Shown here: positions 59,396 to 64,000 of the stretch, piece by piece
How positions within the stretch are numbered: position 1 is the stretch's first letter
How the letters are laid out: every line of letters begins with the position of its first letter
Assembly: GCF_043641665.1 (NCBI RefSeq)
Contig: NC_092196.1
Location: forward strand, 20,311,192-20,375,191
From: Enoplosus armatus
Lineage: Eukaryota; Chordata; Actinopteri; Centrarchiformes; Enoplosidae
DNA: 64,000 nt
Direction of reading: 5' to 3'
Notes under the pieces: generated by a model
Database searches by the model: none
What the model saw: only the letters and a program-made list of their open reading frames with translations
Told to the model about the DNA's origin: nothing
Program-made: the position numbers and the translations under genes

Positions 59396-60548
59396 GGGTT
59401 GCCAGGTTTTGAAAAATCCCTTTGGTGTTATCCTCTTCCTCATCTGGACCACAATCCATCTATCAACAACTTATTAACATTTAAAACTGTGAGTGAGTTA
59501 ATGGTTTGATTTGATATAAAAACTCATAGTAATAGATGACCTACAAATATTTACTGTCATATAAAGGAATAATAACAGGTAAATTATTTTTTAAAAGTTC
59601 CCCATTAACCCCTTTACCAACATACCCTTTGTGGAAGAAAGCAACACATTACAACATATATTTATAGTAAATGTTCTGTCACTCACTCCACCAGAGCTTT
59701 ATTTGAGCTGGAAGAACAACTGCTATAAGAAAGCATGTCTTTGTGCCGGAAGGAATTCAGCATATTTCCCACCGAGAGACAACGTAATGCAAAAGGCACA
59801 GCAAAGTGCAGAGGCCAGGATTTCTTGTCTTTTCGTTTCGGTGGTGAATCATTGATTTTAAAATGTTACAGACAGCAGCTTTAAAGGGTAACTCAATACT
59901 AAATCACAGAAGAAGAAAACTGTTTCTGAGCTGTTTCCTCCTTGAATCTTTCAGGCACCTTTGGCCACACCCCCATCAGTGATGTCACAGCAGGCGTTGA
60001 TTGGGCAAATTCAACGTTTCACTGTTTATTTTAAAACACCACCTGAAGCTTTACCTGAGGTGTAAAAGCCTGGACAGCACAGCTTTAATGAAAATCTCAA
60101 GGGAAACCTATCAGACACTGCAAAACGCTGAAAGTACTATTCCCTCCTCTCCACTTTTTTTTTAATAATACAGTTAACAGAAAAGCAATCCTCATCGCTC
60201 TCTCAAGGTCATTGTATTTGCAGAAAAGACAGATGAAACTGAGCAGGCGCTGGCCACAGTGATGGTGCTATCCCTCTGAATTTGCAAGTATGGATGTTGG
60301 CAAAAGTAAGACATGTGAGTTTAAATGATGAATGGGTCTGCGGCTCCTGTAGGAGCAAAATAAAGCAGCTGTCACAGCTGTACTACAGAACCTACTGGTC
60401 GGGCAACTCACTTCTCTGTGGGTCCTCCAGAGATCATACTGCAGTGTACACATTGAATTAAGATGTGTTAATTAAGTTAGTCAGGTGTGTGTGCAGCGAG
60501 TTAACTAACCACAAAGGTCTTCGTAGATCTCCTCACGATGATGCCATG

Positions 60549-60577
60549 TCTTCCTCTTCCTCTTCCTCTTCCTCCAG
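60549..60577 (+). promoter_or_regulatory. grin2c: grin2c acceptor built from a (TTCCTC)n repeat
   Basis: The polypyrimidine tract of the acceptor is four tandem TCTTCC-type hexamers followed by CTCCAG. It is therefore both a splice signal and a short tandem repeat. Confidence 0.85.
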
Positions 60578-61179
60578 GGTGAGGGCTCCAACTTCCTCCA
60601 GCTCGGCTCCTCCATTGAGCAGCAGATCAACGGCATGTTCAAGGTGATGGAGGAGTACAACTGGGACAGCTTCGTGGTCATAACCAGCCTCTACCCAGGC
60701 TACGAAACCTACGTGGATTACATTAAGTCCTTCACAGACACCAGCTACTTCATATGGGATCTGCAGGACGTGCTGACCTTCGACATGTCCGCCGACGGCA
60801 TGAACGACATCCGAGCGCGAAGGCTGCTGCAGCAGATCGACGCCCAGGTGCTGTTGGTCTACTGCTCCCACGAAGAGGCTCAGTACCTGTTCACCATGGC
60901 AGCCGAGGCCGGACTGGTGGGGCCGGGCTACATCTGGATTATCCCCAGCCTGGCAGTGGGGAACCCAGACATCCCCCCACCTGACAGCTTCCCTGTGGGG
61001 CTCATCAGCATCATCACAGACCGGTGGAGGATGAGCCTGAGGAAGAGGGTGCGGGATGGGGTGGCCATCGTGGTGAAAGGAGTCCAGAGCTTTCGGAAAC
61101 AGAGGGGCTTCGTTCCCGAGGGCCACAGTGACTGTCACAACCCCGCCAAGCCATCCACTACTAATGACACTCTGTTCAG
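60578..61179 (+). CDS. grin2c: grin2c second coding exon (residues 144-344)
   Basis: A 602-nt exon in phase 0, with CAG before and GTAAGC after at 61180, ending two bases into a codon. It encodes the second half of the GluN2C amino-terminal domain: NFLQLGSSIEQQ, FKVMEEYNWDSFVVITSLYP, LLQQIDAQVLLVYCSHEEA, AGLVGPGYIWIIP, FPVGLISIITDRW and RVRDGVAIVV. Mammalian GRIN2C has [33 protein letters not shown] and FPVGLISVVTESW, so identity as 2C is clear. Cys329 (SDCHNP) is the likely partner of Cys92. Asn339 (NDT) is a possible glycosylation site. The bilobed domain controls open probability and subunit assembly (family knowledge). A strong open minus-strand shadow frame lies over this exon and is not a gene. 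Confidence 0.93.
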
Positions 61180-64000
61180 GTAAGCTGCCATGCTGGAGGC
61201 CAGAGAACAGTCTAATATTAGGCTTTATTTCTGATACCCCCAGTTTGTATTTGCATATTTCATCATATTTTAGTAAGACGCTTCCTTGTTTTCTGATCTG
61301 CTATCGTTTTAATTCGCTGTTGATGCAAATTCCTGCCATGTTTACACGATGTCTTGACAAATTCAGGATTATGTTCATTTCCACAAACACTAATCCCGCC
61401 ACTCAATTGACAGAAATAAATTTCTTTCTATTCAGACAATTTCTAGTTTTCAATCATAGTTTAGCCGCTGTCAATTAAACACAACACTTCCTGCACAGAT
61501 GTTTCACATTAAAAGCCTTCAGGCAGCTCAAAGGGCACATCACTCCCTTTCCTTGTAAGCTTTACATACATATCAGAGCAGGAAATGTTGTGTTTTACTG
61601 ACAGTAACTTAGCAGCAATCAAAGACATGGCAAAGCAATTGGAAACATATCCAACAGGTAGTAATATTTTAGTATAAAATATGGTAAATTTAAAAAAAAG
61701 TGCTGCTTAATGCTGTGGAAATGTATGACAAATGATAAATGACAAGAGTGAGTTACAGAGTGGAGGCTCTTCCCATGTTAATGGTGCTAATGGTGAACAA
61801 TGAATCCCTGTAGCTTTAAACTATCTCACAAGTGCTTTATGGAGTCTCATTTATTGTGTTTAAATGTACACAAGGCACTTTAATTTTAAATTGAACCCAA
61901 GTATTATGAAAATGCACTTGATGTGACCAACTGAGCAAGAGGAAGAAATCTAATAAAAACACAATCTTCAGGACTAACACTTCTTCTTTTTTTACCTTTT
62001 ACCTAAATGAGAAAACAGATCTTAGGTCGCTGCCTTCCAAAACAATGTCTCTTACAAAAATAATCACGCAGGTGTTTTCTGATCCGTCACTTCTGTGTTC
62101 AGGTAATAAAAAACACTTGGTTGAGGTTCAGGAAAGTTCGTAGTCCGTGATAAAAGAACTCAATGCTGAAAACCGCCGTTTCTCATGTCAGAGTTTGACA
62201 CCAGCCATGCTAAGCATACCGCTACTTCTGCCTTTGCTTCATAGAGGACAGTCGCTTGTCAGGAAAATGCACTCATAGATTGTTTCAAGCGTTTGACCAA
62301 ATGTTGTCTCTTTTCTTATATATTATCTGCATAACCTTGTTTAGGAGATGCAGAAGAATGTTGTGTCATATATATTATAAAGATACAACAGTAATGGTTC
62401 ACACTTCCTGGGAAAAAGAGGTTAACAGTCGTTTATTTATTCATGACTTCGCATCTGTTTGGAGTTGTGAAGCACATTTTACGGCGGCTGGCACTTTCCC
62501 GAGCTGTGTCCTCTGCCCTGCTGCCATCTAGCTCCTCATCTCCTCAGCACTGAGCGCTCCCATATATCTCTTGGAGATTGTGAGGTTATTTAGTGTGGGG
62601 AGGGGGGGTTTGGCTTCTCATTTAAACCATGCCTAAAAGAGCAATCTGTGCCATGGAACGCGAAGTAAATCCTATTTTGTTAGAAAAATGTTGTAATCAG
62701 CAACCAGGAAAAAAAAAAAATGCTCCAGCATCAGCTGAGTCAAGGTCGTTCAGGGAGACTGGGAGTGTGTTGTGTGTAAATATGTGTGTGCGCTGTTGTA
62801 GACGGTCACCAAGGGGCCGCTAACGGGACACAAGCATCATCAGACACTCCTCTTGCATTATGAAACATCACTCTCTCTCCCTCTGATGTCAGAAGTAATT
62901 TTTCTTTCGGAGTCTTCGGAGCCGCAGGGGAGACAACTTTTCCTTTTGTAAACCCGAACCGTCCATGAAAAAGTGGGAATGGTGAACATTATCTCAGGCT
63001 TTGATACTGTACCAACCCCTCCTTTTAGACTTTCCAAACCCAGCAGGCATGACTTGAGTCGCAGCAGCTCTCGTCAGTAACGTGAAGGTCGGCGAGATAG
63101 AACAAAGCACTTTCTATTAACTTTATAGTCTCTTCTCTTTCCAGCCAGATCAAACATTAACATCCCCCTCGGTTCTCAGATTCATCCTCACTTGATTGGA
63201 GATTTTTTTTTTCAAACGAGCTTTTGATAATGAGTCAGCTCACCTGTTAATGGGATTATCGCAGATTACCAGATTAAATAGGCTTTTCACACAGACAGGG
63301 CTGAAGGCTATTCTCCTCCCAGCAGGCTTTCATCACCTCTGCTGGAGTGACGGGCGAGGTGAGAGAGCGGCGTCACAGGTCTAATATAACAGGATGTGAG
63401 TGATGAAACAACAGAATCAAAGGAGGCAGACGACCGTTTTCCACACAGTTCAGAAGCTGTCAGGACACCTTGTGTCTCTATATCTGTGTCACAAAGTGAG
63501 AAAGCTGCTGTGTTTTTCTGCGACATTATCCAACATGTATGCTATTTCCACAACTGAGGGCAAAACATTTAAAACAATATGCAGCATGTTTACACGCAAC
63601 ATGTGTGGGAAATAAATACATTAAAAGAAAACACAAATGTAAAGGGTGTTGATGTTTAGCAGCTATGGTTGCCATGTGCATTCGCTAAATTAAAAGTCAG
63701 GAGCTAGCAAACAATTCAATAGTTGTCGAGATGTTTCAACAAAGAACTAAAAAGACGACCTCATGGTGGTGCGAGTGGAAAAGTCCAGTGTTCACCGAAG
63801 TCAGTAGGATTCATCCTCTGGGTACCATGAATGTTTGTACAAAATTTTAAAGCAATCCGTCTCATAGTTGATACTTCAATCTGAATCGAAGCGATGGAAT
63901 ACGTGACAATTATAACTTACGATCTCATTATTATGCCTTAAAGTTCTAATAATTACGTTAGTTTCTCATAATTATGACCTGATTGATTTTGCACTGCTGG
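61180..64000 (+). other. grin2c: grin2c intron 2, partial
   Basis: The intron continues to the window edge. The next Grin2 exon (around the conserved 'NVTW' segment that precedes the ligand-binding region) was searched for by eye and not found. It is AT-rich with a poly-A run at 62709-62719 and a teleost repeat at the far end. Confidence 0.75.
63690..63900 (+). repeat. Teleost dispersed repeat
   Basis: AGTTGTCGAGATGTTTCAAC then AAAGAACTAAAAAGACGACC, TGGTGGTGCGAG, GGATTCATCCTCTGGGTACC and ATGAATGTTTGTACAAAATT match the order of a very frequent repeat in ray-finned fish. Class unknown to me; borders approximate. Confidence 0.55.

Larger units (their letters stand above)
49444..60577 (+). other. 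grin2c: grin2c intron 1 (coding), repeat-rich
   Basis: An 11,134-nt intron in phase 0. It contains several teleost dispersed elements (50165-50515, about 51600-52250, 52991-53128, about 57640-58405, 59232-59395), a GT/AT repeat (58459-58488) and a G run at about 55370. No nested coding gene is recognised; the longer frames (53276-53623, 55549-55878, 58500-58829) have no domain. It ends in a (TTCCTC)n tract and CAG. Confidence 0.85.

Noticed and set aside
60533..61138. A 201-codon minus-strand open frame
   Set aside because: It is the antisense shadow of the grin2c exon, whose plus-strand protein is clearly recognised.
1..64000. CRISPR arrays, operons, integrons or phage-like modules
   Set aside because: The window is vertebrate nuclear DNA; no regularly spaced repeats or bacterial-type gene organisation are seen.

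Overview
The window is vertebrate nuclear DNA, almost certainly from a teleost fish. Coding sequence is only about 1.4 kb, split into short exons with GT-AG borders. CA/GT microsatellites are dense. Several dispersed repeats look like families common in ray-finned fish: a Tc1-like remnant, tRNA-derived SINE fragments, hAT-like ends, and a non-autonomous element at about 50.2 kb. There is no bacterial, phage, CRISPR or operon-like content, and most short open frames in the window are chance frames.

Left part (1 to about 13.4 kb, + strand): the 3' half of rbfox3, the neuronal splicing factor known as NeuN. Five coding exons can be joined in phase: 810-942, 1997-2036, 4411-4469, 6982-7060 and 9243-9287. 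They encode the C-terminal Ala/Tyr/Gly-rich region after the RRM and end in an Arg-x-x-Pro-Tyr nuclear localisation tail. A long AU-rich 3'UTR with Pumilio-type sites runs to an AATAAA at 13402. TGCATG, the binding word of Rbfox proteins themselves, is frequent in these introns, which suggests autoregulated splicing. A second 3'-end-like block at about 19.55-20.24 kb, with two AATAAA signals, may be an alternative distal last exon.

Middle part (about 13.4-49 kb): no recognisable protein-coding gene. It holds a CpG-rich block with CCAAT and TATA boxes at about 16.2 kb, a second promoter-like CpG block at 20.25-20.54 kb, microsatellites, transposon remnants, possible conserved non-coding elements, and a purine/pyrimidine-rich segment at 33.98-34.41 kb that could include a 5' non-coding exon of the next gene.

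Right part (about 49-64 kb, + strand): the 5' end of grin2c, encoding the NMDA receptor subunit GluN2C. The first coding exon (49015-49443) carries the signal peptide and the start of the amino-terminal domain. It is followed by an 11.1-kb repeat-rich intron and a second coding exon (60578-61179). The rest of the gene lies beyond the right edge. Both genes are neuronal and on the same strand, with no recognised gene between them. Their human counterparts are both on chromosome 17q25 but lie megabases apart.
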